From Luzula sylvatica (taxonomy: Eukaryota; Streptophyta; Magnoliopsida; Poales; Juncaceae): 64,000 bases of DNA. Where the stretch lies: the NCBI GenBank assembly GCA_946800325.1, contig OX326957.1, positions 54,555,798 through 54,619,797 on the forward strand. The letters run 5' to 3'. Shown here one piece after another: positions 24,677 through 36,524 of this stretch (positions are counted from its first letter, which is position 1; each line of letters begins with the position of its first letter). The notes under the pieces are model-generated. The model searched no databases. It was not told the origin of the DNA and worked only from the letters and a program-made list of their open reading frames with translations. The position numbers were made by a program, and so were the translations under genes.

Positions 24677-27100
24677 AATATAGCTTATATGCTCTGTTTC
24701 TTATTTAGTATATTATGTCCAGTATCGACATAGTAATGTGTTTTGGTATAATGGCTGGCATTGTATGTGAGAAGGTCGTTATTTCGGAGGAATATGAATG
24801 ACTGTGATGTAATAAAGCTTTTATTTTTATTTTTGAATTTAATAAAGTTTCTTGTTGCTCAGTACATGAAAACCTGTATTTCTGGTCCAGTACAATAGTA
24901 TACATGTTATATTTTGCAACAATTCGTGGTTTCTCGTACAGGAAAACCTCTGTTTCTTTGACAGGAGAAAGGGTAAGACAGTACCAGACACACTGCGCAG
25001 GAGGAAATAGATGTTTTTTCCGGTACAAAATGGGGAAGAAATTGGCGTAGGGTTGGACAAGAAAGAATTAAAAAAAGTGAAATAACGAAGCATCGAATCA
25101 TTTACTGATTTCTTTTATCCTTCATCGAATCATTAATTAACAGCATCGAATCATTAATTAACAGATTCGTTATTTCACAGGTGATAAATTTCTTTTTGAC
25201 AAATGAAGAAAGGACAAAATATTGCATTATCAATTTACCGAACTATCTCATTATTTCATTCGTTTTTTACAATAACAATGTCACAATTCAATATTTCACC
25301 TGCTTTAAGAAAATATTTGTTTACTACTATCAAATTAGACCAATTGAAAAATATTATTATATTATATTATTTCACCTGCATTATTAATATTATATTATAT
25401 TATTATAATAATATTATTATTACAAGAAAATAAAATATTAGTATTCTTTATCAATTTCCATGAACATTATTTTTTTTACATTTTCAATAAAAAAATTTCA
25501 AAATTTTGTAACAACCAAACAAAAAATTTATATTTCTAGCCTCATCTAATTTAGATATTCAATCAAAATGTAAAATTACTAATTTCAGACATTTTTACTC
25601 TCCCTCCTTATAATTTAGATATTCAATAAAACCCTTATTTTTCTTTAAATTAAATAATCTCCCCTAAACAAGATTTCTTTTCCCTTGTTAGAATTAAACT
25701 TAAAATTAAATAGCGTCAAAAAAGTAAACCAAAATATATTTCTCTATTTGATATTGAATTTTACTAATCATGTCTTGATACTTTTTATTTATTTGAAAAC
25801 TCTCAAGAAATATTTTGACATGTATAATTTTACTCAAAAATGTATGTTAAATTTAAATCATACAATTAAAATGGGCCCGTTGGGCAATGGGCCCATTCGG
25901 CAACCATAGAATATAGTGGAATAGAGGATTAAATGAGTTAATCCATTCTATTCCTGCCGAACAATGATGGACTAACATGGAATAAAATGAGAGGTTAGCC
26001 GGTTTACTCTATTCCATATAAAACATGTAATAGATCTATTCCACCTAGTAGTTCTTTAATTTGGACTAATTTACCCCTTATTATTGTTGTTATTATTTTT
26101 GTTATTATTATTGTTGTTATTATTATTGTTATGATTAATAATAATATCATTATTACTAATAATGTTGTTGTTGTTGTTGTTGTTATCATGGTGATGTAAA
26201 TTATATTTATTTATTTTTCTATTTATTTTAATTTTTTTTAAGGTCTCTGAAGGACTAAAATCGTGTCTTGTATTCATTATAACAGATTATTCATATAACT
26301 TATTTAGTTACAATATTCATGAAAATCACCGTAGGATTTAGGATGCCCGACGCATACAATTCAAACTCTCGAGAGATATATTATATTAAATTACAAAGAT
26401 CTTTGCATTAATAGAATGTGGGTTATAAAATATAATCGTTATAATAAGTAAGAATATATATACCGATATGAATGATCAAATCTGCAGATACGTATTTATT
26501 ACAAATAAATAGTGTTTAATTATAATTATTTGAACTCCCGAAGCGCTCTAAAAGATAAGTACTAAATGAAGATATTTGACGTAAATATATCGAATGTGAA
26601 ACCATTTTTTTTTCCATGACAAATATAATAAATATTTCCTGAAGAAATTAGCCCATCGCTGGCTACTAAGAATTCGAAACAGCGAATGCGAAATATTGAA
26701 TTTGTCGTAAAATATTTGTATCCATGAGGGGGAGAAATAATACGCAATGCACTCTTTTTGTCCTTGGTCATGATTTTGTCCCACTGGATTTTCTTGGCAA
26801 AGTTTTTAACGAGACATCTTATGAGACGTTTGAAACATAATAATGTTGCACTCTTTTCCTTCACCGGGATTTTTGTCTCATTGAGCTTTACCTAGTAAAG
26901 TTTTAATATTCATAATTAATATATTAGCTGTTAACTTAATACCTAGTAAAGTTTTTAACGATTCGTATATTTAATTAAAATAATAACCATTACATATTAG
27001 CTGTTAACTTAATACATAATTAATATTCATTCGAATTCATAAATTTGAATAAATTTTAGTGAATATTTAATTATATGTTTTAATTATCACATTAATTAAA
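24677..27100. other. AT-rich spacer with minor repeats
   Basis: It holds a 21-bp direct repeat, CATCGAATCATTAATTAACAG, at about 25123-25164; a right-end-like piece of the AT-rich element (25500-25640); a partial hairpin GGAATAGAGGATTAA...TTCTATTCC at 25918-25955; and (TTG/TTA)n at 26080-26195. No gene seen. Confidence 0.45.
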
Positions 27101-28088
27101 GGGGAAATTTCTCATGTGTCCCTGCTAAATTCATAAATTACATATTTATCCCTCTTAAGTTGCTAATATCATATTTATCCCTACTAAATCCTATTAATAT
27201 CAAATTTATCCAAAATTAACAATTCTGCTAAATTTAACAGAAAAATACTTTAAAATGACCATTTTACCCCTCATTTCATTAACCCTAACTTCAATAATAA
27301 AACCCCAAACCCGATAACCCGATAACATGCGATCACTCTATCTTCCCTTCTTCATACTGTCATGAAGTTCAGTTCTTCTCATGTTCATACACTGGTGCTC
27401 TTCTCTATCGTGAAGCTCAAGGAGGCAAAGATTCGGGGTATTAGAGAGGAGATCTTGCGAGACGATCTGGTGCGGGTGAGGCGATCCGACGATTCCATCT
27501 TTTGGCGAGGTTTTCCCTGAGAGTGGTTTTCTCTTGGCGTGGTTTCTCCTGGCGAGTTTTGTTCTTATTTTGTTTTTGCAAGAAAATCTCCTGAAGAAAA
27601 TAAGAGCAAATTCAAGAGAAAATCAAACAACATAGAAACCTCGCAAGAACAAAATAAGAGCAAACCGCGCCAAGAGAAAACCTTGCCAGCAGTTGGAATC
27701 GCCGGATCGCCTCACCCGCACCAGATTGTCTCGCCATATCGCCTCGCCCATACCCCAAATCTTTGCCTCCTTGGGCTTCACGATGGAGGAGAGCACCAGT
27801 GAATGAAGATGAGAAGAGTGTCACGGAAGTATGAAGATGGAAAGATAGAGAGTACTCCCGTGTTATTGGGTTATCGGGTTTGAAGTTTTATTATTGGAGT
27901 TTGTGTTAATGAATTGAGGGGGTAAAATAGTCAATTCAAAATACTTTTCTGTTAAATTTAACCAAATTGTTAATTTTGGATAAATTTGATATTAATAAGA
28001 TTTAGTCAGGATAAATATGATATTATCAACTTAAGAGGGATAAATATGTAGTTTATGAATTTAGTAGGGATAAAGGAGAAATTTTCCC
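27101..28088. mobile_element. Foldback MULE-type element (whole element is a hairpin)
   Basis: The two halves are inverted copies: the end GGGGAAATTTCTC at 27101 matches the complement of GAAATTTTCCC at 28088, and the pairing continues through the GC-rich centre (CTGGTGCGGGTGAGGCGATC in one arm, its complement in the other). A 9-bp target duplication, TTAATTAAA, flanks it at 27092-27100 and 28089-28097, which fits Mutator-like transposition. Arms are roughly 450 bp. The ORFs at 27539-27802 and 27612-27824 lie in the arms and are not supported as genes. Transcription would give a long double-stranded RNA. Confidence 0.8.
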
Positions 28089-28178
28089 TTAATTAAATAT
28101 AATAGTTCAAATAATGGAGAATTTGGCAGGTACATTTTGGAGGGGATTAATTTTTTTTTTTAATATCTGACAGGTTTG

Positions 28179-28179
<1 letters not shown>

Positions 28180-28265
<86 letters not shown>
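28180..28265. repeat. (AT)n microsatellite
   Basis: About 43 AT units, followed by a perfect 7-bp hairpin, GGCGCTG (28268-28274) with CAGCGCC (28282-28288). Confidence 0.95.
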
Positions 28266-28268
<3 letters not shown>

Positions 28269-28567
28269 GCGCTGTTTCATTCAGCGCCTCCCGCTGTTTC
28301 ATTCGGCGTCTTTATTTACCTACCTTAGTAAACAAATGCGCTGAATGATACCTCGCCTGGCGAGATATGGAACTCCGCAAAAGACAAATTTGGAATATTT
28401 TTTAAAACTTGGTTATTTCGTTAATTAACTTCAAAAAGTTGGTTATATACGAAAAATTTCCTATTTGAAAATAAAACTTTGGTAGAGGGGGCTTTTTAAA
28501 GTTTCTAAAAAGATAGGGGTTTTTTTAGAATATCCAAAAAAGATAGGGGTTTTTTTGAAAATTTCCC

Positions 28568-28744
28568 AATAAACAATAAACATAAAAGCATCAGAGAAAG
28601 CCCATGCCATTGGAAGTCTTGTTTCATGTTTTGTTCCACTTTTTATCATCGTTTCAGCTCAAGGTTATCAGGACTTAATTTGGACATCTCATAGTTTCAG
28701 CTAAATTTATACTATATAAGTCGATGATTCCAACTTTACATTAA
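28568..28744 (+). promoter_or_regulatory. Duplicate of the copy-2 upstream region, left half
   Basis: It matches 24147-24323 closely (AGAGAAAGCCCATGCCATTG and onward) and ends in TTACATTAA, where a MULE has inserted. The remainder continues at 35656. Confidence 0.85.
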
Positions 28745-29388
28745 GGCCAAATTTCATATGTATCCCTACAAAACCCAACAATTTCACGTATACCCCTGCA
28801 AACTGAGAAATATCATGAATACCCCTACAAAACAATTAAAATTTCATGAATATCCCTACAAAACCTCTGAAATATCATGAATGCCCTTGCCGTTAATGGC
28901 CTGTCAAGAACCGTTAGTAAAATTATAAATCTATTTTTTTTCATCAATATAATTTGACATGAAATGACCATTATGCCCTTGTCAATTATTATTACTTAGA
29001 TTCACAAAATTTAGATAACATAAGAATATGTTAAGAAATCTGTTAAATATTGTATTAATTTCTTTCCAAATTTTGTTGCCTTTCTTTTCCAAATTCTTTC
29101 TCCAAATTTCAACTATTCTTTTCCAAATTTACCTAACGCCCCAGGTGACTTTGCAACTCTGTTCGAACTATTCTTTCAGAAAATTGCAAATATATTGAGA
29201 ACTAATAATCACGCCTCAGGTGATTCTTTTAGATCTTTTTTTTCCGAAATATCACAAATATTGAAAATTTTGTGAACTCAGTAGAATTTCTGAAAATTAT
29301 TTTGTGCTTATTTTTGTGCTTATCGTTTTCAGAAAATTATTGTTTTTTCGAGATCTCAAAATTGTTATTTTGTAATACTTTGTAGACA

Positions 29389-30064
29389 ATGGAAACAAGT
29401 TCAACCTTTAAATTGAGAGTGAAGTATGGCGGCTACTTCAAATCTATCAAGAACACGAATGGACTTAACTATCAGTATGGAAGGCAAAAAACGTTGTTTG
29501 TGAATGTATCACTTTACAATATTGTCGAGTTATGGGAAGAAGTGAATGAGTTGTTTCCGTGGAATTCAAATCAGAATCTGTTGCTTTATTATTTGGACAA
29601 AAATGCCGCACAACAATCTTTTGTTCCACTTGCTACGGAGACTCATTTCGAATCAATGATTTAAATGCATGATGAGAAAAAAATGTGGTAATTTATGTCA
29701 CCAACAAAGAATTACCCGTTCTTCTAACTAGTGCAAGTGGTAATACTAGAGAAGAGACCGAAAAGGATGATGGGGATGAGTGAATTACTGACGAAGAATT
29801 AGATTATTGTGGAAGTGAGAGTAGCTATCATAGCATGCATAGTAGTGAAGCGGAAGACCAGCAAGAAGACGAGCAGTTTTTGCTCGAAAGCGAGGCGTAA
29901 CAGCACGACAAAAACAACCTCAAAATTGAGGTGCATTCTAAATTTCCAGATGCAAGTAGTTTTCGAAGAGCATTAGCACATTACGCCGTTACGAATGGTT
30001 TCGAGTATAGAGTTAAGAAGAGCGATAAAAAAAGAGTGACAACAATATGCGCGATAAAAGGTTG
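29389..30064 (+). pseudogene. MuDR-like transposase N-terminal part, interrupted
   Basis: An ORF from ATG 29389 to 29664 encodes 91 residues resembling the N-terminal (PB1-like) part of plant MuDR proteins (KVRYGGYF-like start, LYNIVELWEEV). After a stop, an acidic Glu/Asp-rich stretch with further in-frame stops runs to about 29900. KFPDASSFRRALAHYAVTNG and RVTTICAIKGC at 29940-30064 match the DNA-binding plant MuDR domain that precedes a CX2C zinc motif. The frame is cut at 30065 by a copia LTR. The catalytic DDE domain is not present. The role was transposition; now non-functional. Confidence 0.7.
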
Positions 30065-31052
30065 TGTTGGGAATTCTTTCCGTCTCCGGACCCGCGCAGC
30101 GGATATGTAGGCCCGGTCCGGTTCCCTTAATCCAAGATCACGCCATAACTTCGAAGGGTACGATGCAAATAAGAAGATTAGATTCATACCAGTGCAAAAT
30201 TGATTGCACACGACGGGTTGATTACTAGTCTTCTTTCTCCTGTCACGTTGGTGACAATCCGCGCGTCCCACACCACGCATCTATCACCGTTCGTTCGTTG
30301 ACCGTCCTCTTTCTCCCTCGAGTTGATCACAATCGAAGAGCCACAAGTGTCGCTCCTCTACTTGTATCCACCGTGAGTCGGAGTTCGTCGGTCACGGATG
30401 CAACTGCCTAGACGATGCACCGGCGAACTTGCTTAATCGATTGATTCTCTATACCGGGAAAACTCCTTTTCTCGGTTCTCTCTCTTTACACCCTTTCACT
30501 CAATAGAAAAGTGTTTCTCTATATTTCTGGAATATTCTAAATATTCTGAATGAATCAACAACTAACTGAAGAGAGAGAATTATCCTATTTATATCTCATA
30601 GGATTAGGATGGGCCAAAAGGCATGTATATCCAATATACACCCTTTCACACAGAAAACTGTATGAACATGTTCAGTATTATGTCCATACGAAATTGGTAA
30701 ATTCCTCTGACAGAAAATCAACCTACACGAAAGTAGTAGATAATCTTATTATCTACACAACCCAATTTGGCCTGGCCCACTTGGATTTCGTATGCAAAAG
30801 TTATAACTGTTTTACTAACTGTATGTCATACTGTTGCACCCTTTCGGTATTTCATAGAAACGACACTTATACTTCGTTCATATGAAATATATTTCTACAT
30901 GAAGGTTGTAGATAATCTTATGATCTATCTAACCCAATTTGAACCATTCAAATTGGATTTTCGTTCTGAAAGATATGACCACGAATGTACGCTTACATTC
31001 GTTTATCCTTGTGTACACTTTTACGGTTGATCCTGAAACTGTATTTTCTTCA
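30065..31052 (-). repeat. Family F LTR (subtype 2), minus strand, in the MULE
   Basis: Read in reverse it runs from TGAAGAAAATACAG at 31052 to CCCAACA at 30065. Its post-pol flank follows at 31053 with the polypurine complement TCTCCCACTC. Confidence 0.85.
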
Positions 31053-31473
31053 GTCTCCCACTCAATTTCAGATCTACCAAAAAAGTACTCATGCATATCC
31101 AATATGCACGATTTTAGAGAATATAGATCGCGTATCAAATACCAAGCTACGCACATCTTATGTGCCAATTTTATAATCAAGCCCGACTTATTACGACTCG
31201 TTGGGTGACCATGTAGGTTCGGTTAACGATGGCAGTAGGCTGTTTCCAAAGCACTACAAGCCCATGAGCGGGATCTAGTCACTCCATCATGGCTACCCAT
31301 GTTAACACGAAGAATGATTGTGATCATTGTGCCTATCTCGAATAGCGGTCATTAGTTCTCTTGTTAGCGATATCCGTTAATCAAAAAGCATGGTGGTAGT
31401 CATCCTTATATTTTGATTAACTATACCTATTCCTCGTTTCCGATCTGATTTAACAAATTCAATCGGTATTAAC
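31053..31473 (-). other. Post-pol fragment of a family F copy, minus strand
   Basis: It is homologous to the region before the LTR in the other copies and stops at 31473, where a second family F LTR begins. Confidence 0.75.
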
Positions 31474-32497
31474 TGTTGGGAATTATCTCCGACTCCGGGC
31501 CCGCGCAGCGGATATGAAGGCCCGGTCCGGTTCCCCGATTCCCGAGATCACGCCATGATTTCGAGAGTACGATGCAAATAGAAGGACAGATTCATACTGG
31601 TGCAAAATTGATTGCACTCGAAGGGTTGATCGGTGCCTTCTTTCTCCTGTCACGTTGGTGACAATCCGCGCGTCCCACGCCCACGCGTCTTTCACCGTTC
31701 GTCGACGTTGCCGATTCGCTCGATTTCGTCTCCGACTGAATTTACTCGTCCGAATCGATCACAACTGAAAGAGCCCCAGATGTTGCTCCTCTACGTGTAT
31801 CCACCTTGACTCGTAAGACGTCGGTCGCGGGTGCAACTGCCTAGACGATGCACCGGCGAACTTGCTTGAATGAACCGATTCTCTTCTCCGAGAAAAACAG
31901 TTTTTCTCGGTTTTTCTCTCTTCGCACCTTTTCACTCTTGAGAGAGATCACTCTTGAATTTAGGATTCTCTCTTCTTTTCAGTGTATATGGCAGAATGAT
32001 AATCTCTTGTTGATGAGAGAGAAAATATCCTATTTATATCTCATAGGATTATGATTAGCCAAAATGCATGTATATCTAATATACATCCTTTCACACAGAA
32101 AATTGTATGAACCTGTTCAGTATTCTGTCATTTCGAAAATGGTAAATTCTTCTGACAGAACATCAACCAACACGAAAGTTGTAGATAATCTTATTATATT
32201 TCCATCCCAATTTGTCCTGGCCCAATTGGAGTTTGTATGCAAAAGTTATGACTGTTTTACTAAATGTATGTCATACTGTTGCATCCTTTCGGTATTTCAT
32301 AGAAACGACACTGATACTTCGTTCATATGAAATATATTTCTATATGAAGGTTGTAGATAAACTTATTATCTATCTAACCCAATTTAAACCATTCAAATCG
32401 GATTTTCTCACTGAAAGTTATGACTACAAATGTATGTTTACATTTGTTTATCCTTGTGTACACTTTTTTCGGTTGATCCGAAACTGTATTTCTTTCA
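31474..32497 (-). repeat. Second family F LTR (subtype 2), minus strand
   Basis: The LTR end reads TGTTGGGAATTATC at 31474; the LTR start complement lies at 32496-32497. It lies inside the post-pol region of the first reversed copy, so it is either a same-family insertion or a recombination product. Confidence 0.8.
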
Positions 32498-33718
32498 GTC
32501 TCCAACTCAATTTCAGATCTACCTAAAAGGTACTCATGCATATCCTATATGCATGATTTTAGAGAATATAGCTCGCGTATCAAATACCAAGCTATGCACA
32601 TCTTATGTGCCAATTTTATAATCAATCCCGACTTAGTACGACTCGTTGTGTGACCATGTAGGTTGGATTAACGATGGCAGTATGTTGTTTCCAAAGCCTA
32701 CAAGCTCATGAGCGGGATCTAGTCACTCCATCATAGCTACCCATGTTAAACGAAAAATAATTGTGATCATTGTGTCTATCTCGAATAGCGGTTACTAGTT
32801 CTCTTGTTTGCGATATCTGTTAATAAAAAATCATGGTGGTAGTCATCCTTATAATTTGATTAACTATACTTATTCCCCGATTCCGAGTTGAGTTAACAAA
32901 TTTCAATCGATATTGACCATTAATATCATTGACTGCGGCCACATGTTTCGTTAATCGGCTCATCGAGCGGCGCCTAAAAGATATCTGTTCCTTTCGGAAT
33001 AAACAATTCCTATCTTGGAGACTCACATTGAATTCCGTGTTTCGGACAATACCCAATGATGACCCTTTTGGTTCCCTGTTACGGTGAGCGTAAGATCATA
33101 TCAAAGCATTGTGTTACGCACGTAACGCAATCAATGGTCCCCTCAAGTTTGAAGAACCTAATACCCTACTCGTCGCGAGTTCATCCATAATGACTAAACC
33201 ATGTCATGATCTCGCGGCTTCGGTCATATCCAATATATGTCACCTAGCATATATCTACGTTCCCGATTTGACAAGCACCTTGTCCTATGATTAGCAAAAC
33301 ATAATCATCTCCTCGTCTAACGTACTAGTGTACGCGTTCAGTCTATTATCTGATAATAGAAATGCTTCTCTCTTAAGCAAGCTGACCCGCGACTAGGGAT
33401 GTATAGAAATGAAACTTTAAGTATGACGGTTTCGCTGCACATAATCACATATTATGTCGACGTCCACACAAGTTCAAATCAGGGTTCATGTAATCATATT
33501 ACACAACCCGCACACAGTTTTCATATAAGATAAATGCAAAAATGAAAATTTTTAAAATTCTGAAATTGCATTACTATAAGATAAGTTTGGGGTGATACAA
33601 CGTTTACTAATCTATTAGACTAATCTCGTCCTACGAAACTATCGTTTTAGATAACTAACTACTCTCTTCCTCCTCTAGGTATCTCAAACCTATAGCTTTC
33701 GCATGATAATCGTGCTTA
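32498..33718 (-). other. Post-pol region and pol tail of a family F copy, minus strand
   Basis: This is the reverse complement of the equivalents of 8411-9585 and 60740-61302. The pol tail (complement of GAGATACCTAGAGGAGGAAG) lies near 33670-33690, closest to the readable copy. It breaks off at about 33718. Confidence 0.75.
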
Positions 33719-33898
33719 GGGGTTTTTGTCATTTTACCATTTGATCCCTCATTTTTCTTGTAATTATTTTCTGTCCAGATTTTGTTTTATATTTATTATT
33801 GATCTAACATCCACCCCTCCTTAAAGAAATTTCGTCTTCGAAATTCGCAACGCATACCATGCATGATATAACAGTCGCAATACACAACTACAGGTTCC
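33719..33898 (-). mobile_element. Fragment resembling a Ty3/gypsy 3' end
   Basis: On the minus strand, a stretch reading GAAGACGAAATTTCTTTAAG, then GAGGGG and TGGATGTTAG, resembles the C-terminus, polypurine tract and LTR start of plant gypsy elements. It is only about 180 bp long and wedged between two copia pieces. Identification is by motif only. Confidence 0.35.
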
Positions 33899-34242
33899 GA
33901 GAGTTGTAGATAATCTTATTATCTTTCCAACCCAATTTGGCCCAGCCCAATTGGAGTTCGGACCCGAAAGTTACGGCCGTTTTACTGACTGTATGTCAAA
34001 CTGTCGTACCCTTTCGGTATTTCATTAGAACGACACTGATACTTCGCTCAAATGAAATATATTACAACATGAAAGTTCTAGATAATCTCATTATCTAACT
34101 AACCCAATTTGAACCATTCAAATCAGAGTTTCCTACTGAAAGTTATACCAGTTTTACTAATATGTTTCGTATGCCCACGAACGCGTACATTCGTTTGTCC
34201 TACGTACCATTTTAGCGTTGATCCAAAACTGTATTTCCTTCA
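33899..34242 (-). repeat. Partial family F LTR (subtype 1), minus strand
   Basis: This is the head portion (first ~345 bp) of a subtype-1 LTR in reverse. At 34242 its TGAAGGAAATAC start is joined directly to the RT region of pol instead of to a polypurine tract. Confidence 0.75.
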
Positions 34243-35110
34243 TTCCTATGATCAAGATGTCGTCTACATATAGTACAAGAAATACTACACGGCTCTCACT
34301 AACCTTCTTGTATACACAAGGCTCCTCTAAGTTTTTCACGAAGTTATATTCACTTATAACTTCATCGAAACGTATGTTCCAACTCCGAGAAGCTTGCTTC
34401 AATCCATAAATGGTTCGTTTCAACTTGCACACTTTATCCGGACTCTTTGAATCGACAAAACCCTCGGGCTGTGTCATGTACACATACTCTTCTAAGTTTC
34501 CGTTAAGGAATGCGGTTTTGACATCCATTTGTCAAATCTCGTAGTCATAATACGCAGAGATAGCAAGTAAGATCCGTATGGATTTAAGCATTGCTATGGG
34601 AGAAAACGTTTTCTTCATAGTCTACACCATGAATTTGTTTGAAACCTTTCGCCGGAAGCCGTGCTTTATAAGTGTTTACATTCCCATCCATGTCGGTCTT
34701 TTTCTTGAAGACCCACTTACATCCCACTGGTTTAACCCCGGCAGGTGGATCAATCAAGTTCCAAACTTGATTATCGTACATGGATTGAATCTCGGATTTC
34801 ATGGCAGTTTGCCAATTTTTGGAATCCTCGCTTTCCATAGCCTCGAGATAAGATGTCGGTTCATCCTCTATGAATTCGACTTCATCATCATTTGACATGA
34901 TAAAACCATATCGTATAGGCTCTTGACGAATCCTACCCGATCTACGAATTGCGCCTTGTGCAATTGACTCCGGATCCTCTACATTTGACGGAATCGGATC
35001 AATGTTCATCGGTTCTGTGTTAATTTCTGGATCTCCAACTTCATCGAGGTCTATTTTATTTCCTATAACTCTTTGAGATATAAATTCCTCCTCCAACATT
35101 AGTGTAATCA
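34243..35110 (-). pseudogene. pol fragment (RT) of family F, minus strand
   Basis: Two minus-strand frames (35111-34584 and 34528-34157) cover the integrase-RT linker with RRSGRIRQEPI, the RT start [41 protein letters not shown] and YVDDILIIG. The catalytic YVDD is present, and the codon before QMDVKT is not the stop seen in the 56.9-60.8 kb copy. Coding is interrupted between the two frames, and the gene is cut on both sides, after ILIIG by an LTR and near 35110 by MULE sequence. It is the second-best RT relic of this family here. Confidence 0.8.
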
Positions 35111-35655
35111 TTATTGATTGAATATTTGAATTAATCTGGAATTTTCATTCTTTTCTATTATTATAATTTACATATATGCAATACTGATTTTAGAGTTTAT
35201 AAATTACATCCAATCCAAAAGTAAGTATTGATAAATGTAGCATATTTATTTTGATGAAATATGTCTCTAGGCTTTCATTACATGAAATGATATATAGTTT
35301 GATACAATTTGATGGCATGTCACTTGAAAATACAACATTACCTTTTTTCCTCATTTTGTGTCCATTTTTGAATGGCCGGAGTGGACATATGTGTTTAGGT
35401 TTCCATAACTACATGAGAAGAGATATAATCAAAAGATATTGTATTCCTTATATACTTATTTACTTATTTACTTGAAGGGTAAAGTTGGAAAAGCAAAAAA
35501 CTAACTCTAATCTTAACATTTGTTTAACAGATTTCTAATTAGAAGGGCATGTATGAAATTTTAATTGTTTTGTAGGGGTATTCATGATATTTCTCGGTTT
35601 GTAGGGGTATACGTGAAATTGTTGATTTTTATAAGGATACATATGAAATTTGGCC

Positions 35656-35790
35656 TTACATTAAACACGTGCCCCGCAAGTTCCGAACATTTTTATATAT
35701 TTTTGAAATTTTTTTGAAAAAATACAAATTTGTACGTGTTTTTTTTTTATTAAGGTAATCCTAAACTACGTATCGTGATCATTATAAGTT
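35656..35790 (+). promoter_or_regulatory. Duplicate of the copy-2 upstream region, right half, with a start-codon stub
   Basis: It begins with the second TTACATTAA and continues the match to 24315-24444. At the homologous start position (35775) the ATG has become GTG, and the match ends within about five codons in a T run. It is a promoter left without its gene. Confidence 0.75.
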
Positions 35791-36109
35791 TTTTTTTTTA
35801 TATATTGATGCCGTCGGAACTCGAATCCACAATCTCTTCAACATAATTGGTTGTACGTGTTTGTTTTAATTACGGAGTTTTTTTAAAAAAAACATGAAAA
35901 TAACATATTAAATTTTAAATAATAATAATAAATACATTCATATTTATAACAAGTATAGAGTTTTTGTACGATTAATTACCATGTTAATTATTCGTGCTAA
36001 CTATTATTTAGAGTATTGTGGTGAGATGTGGAAACGAAGTAAAATTTTCCAAAAATAATGCTGAGCGAAGCGAGGCACCTCTACACAAGGAACATAATAC
36101 AAAGCTAAA

Positions 36110-36524
36110 ATGGAAAAGAAGAGAGAGATGGAAGCAGCAAGAGGAGAAGAACTCCTCCATGAGCCAGAGAGGGAGCTCGACGATCTCCGCCGCATCCCTG
36201 AGAAACTTCGTCGGGGCTACTTCCTCTTGCTCATTAATATTTCCGTCATCATTCAAGGGTTTGGGAAAAACTCCATTGACACTAACGACGTCTTGCTCGT
36301 CTTTTTTTTTCTTTATCATCGGAATTTGGTTCATCAAGCTTTCGTTCTTTCTTCACATCTTTCCAATGGAGGCCGTGTCTGCTTTCCTTACATTGATGAA
36401 GATTTTGCATATATATGTGTTTATGCGCGTTGATCTTCTCTTCTATAACTTCCGCCATGCATGCTGGTACGTCGTCACATATTCTGCTTCTCTCTCTTTC
36501 TTGCATAAGTTGGAAAAAATATAG
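36110..36524 (+). pseudogene. Small membrane protein, family copy 3 (frameshifted)
   Basis: From ATG 36110 a charged N-terminus rich in Glu, Arg and Lys leads to IPEKLRRGYFLLLINISVII and a polar link. At a run of nine T (36302-36310) the frame is lost by one base. The second frame (open 36018-36524) continues with FFIIGIWFIKLSFFLHIFPME and ends with MRVDLLF, matching copies 1 and 2. The stop is also displaced: TTCTATAAC replaces TTCTAG, adding about 30 residues. The T run could be a sequencing error; otherwise this copy is dead. Unlike copy 2 it has a long charged N-terminal extension. Confidence 0.6.

Larger units (their letters stand above)
28745..35655 (+). mobile_element. Mutator-like element (MULE) with nested copia pieces
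   Basis: Terminal inverted repeats of about 110 bp start GGCCAAATTTCATATG at 28745 and end with its complement at 35655. A perfect 9-bp target duplication, TTACATTAA, lies at 28736-28744 and 35656-35664. Removing the element and one duplicate restores a sequence matching 24147-24444. The left interior carries a MuDR-type gene relic; the middle (30065 to about 35110) is family F copia sequence in reverse; the right interior, about 35115-35540, is AT-rich. Much of the transposase is absent, so the copy is dead. Confidence 0.9.

Noticed and set aside
27539..27824. ORFs in the foldback MULE as genes
   Set aside because: They lie in the inverted arms and mirror each other on the two strands.
33109..33294. 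A 61-residue antisense ORF (CYARNAIN... TSTLSYD) conserved in four post-pol regions (also 1893-2078, 8790-8975, 62949-63134)
   Set aside because: Its first codon is TTG, not ATG; copy C carries a stop in it; similarity follows from the copies being recent relatives.
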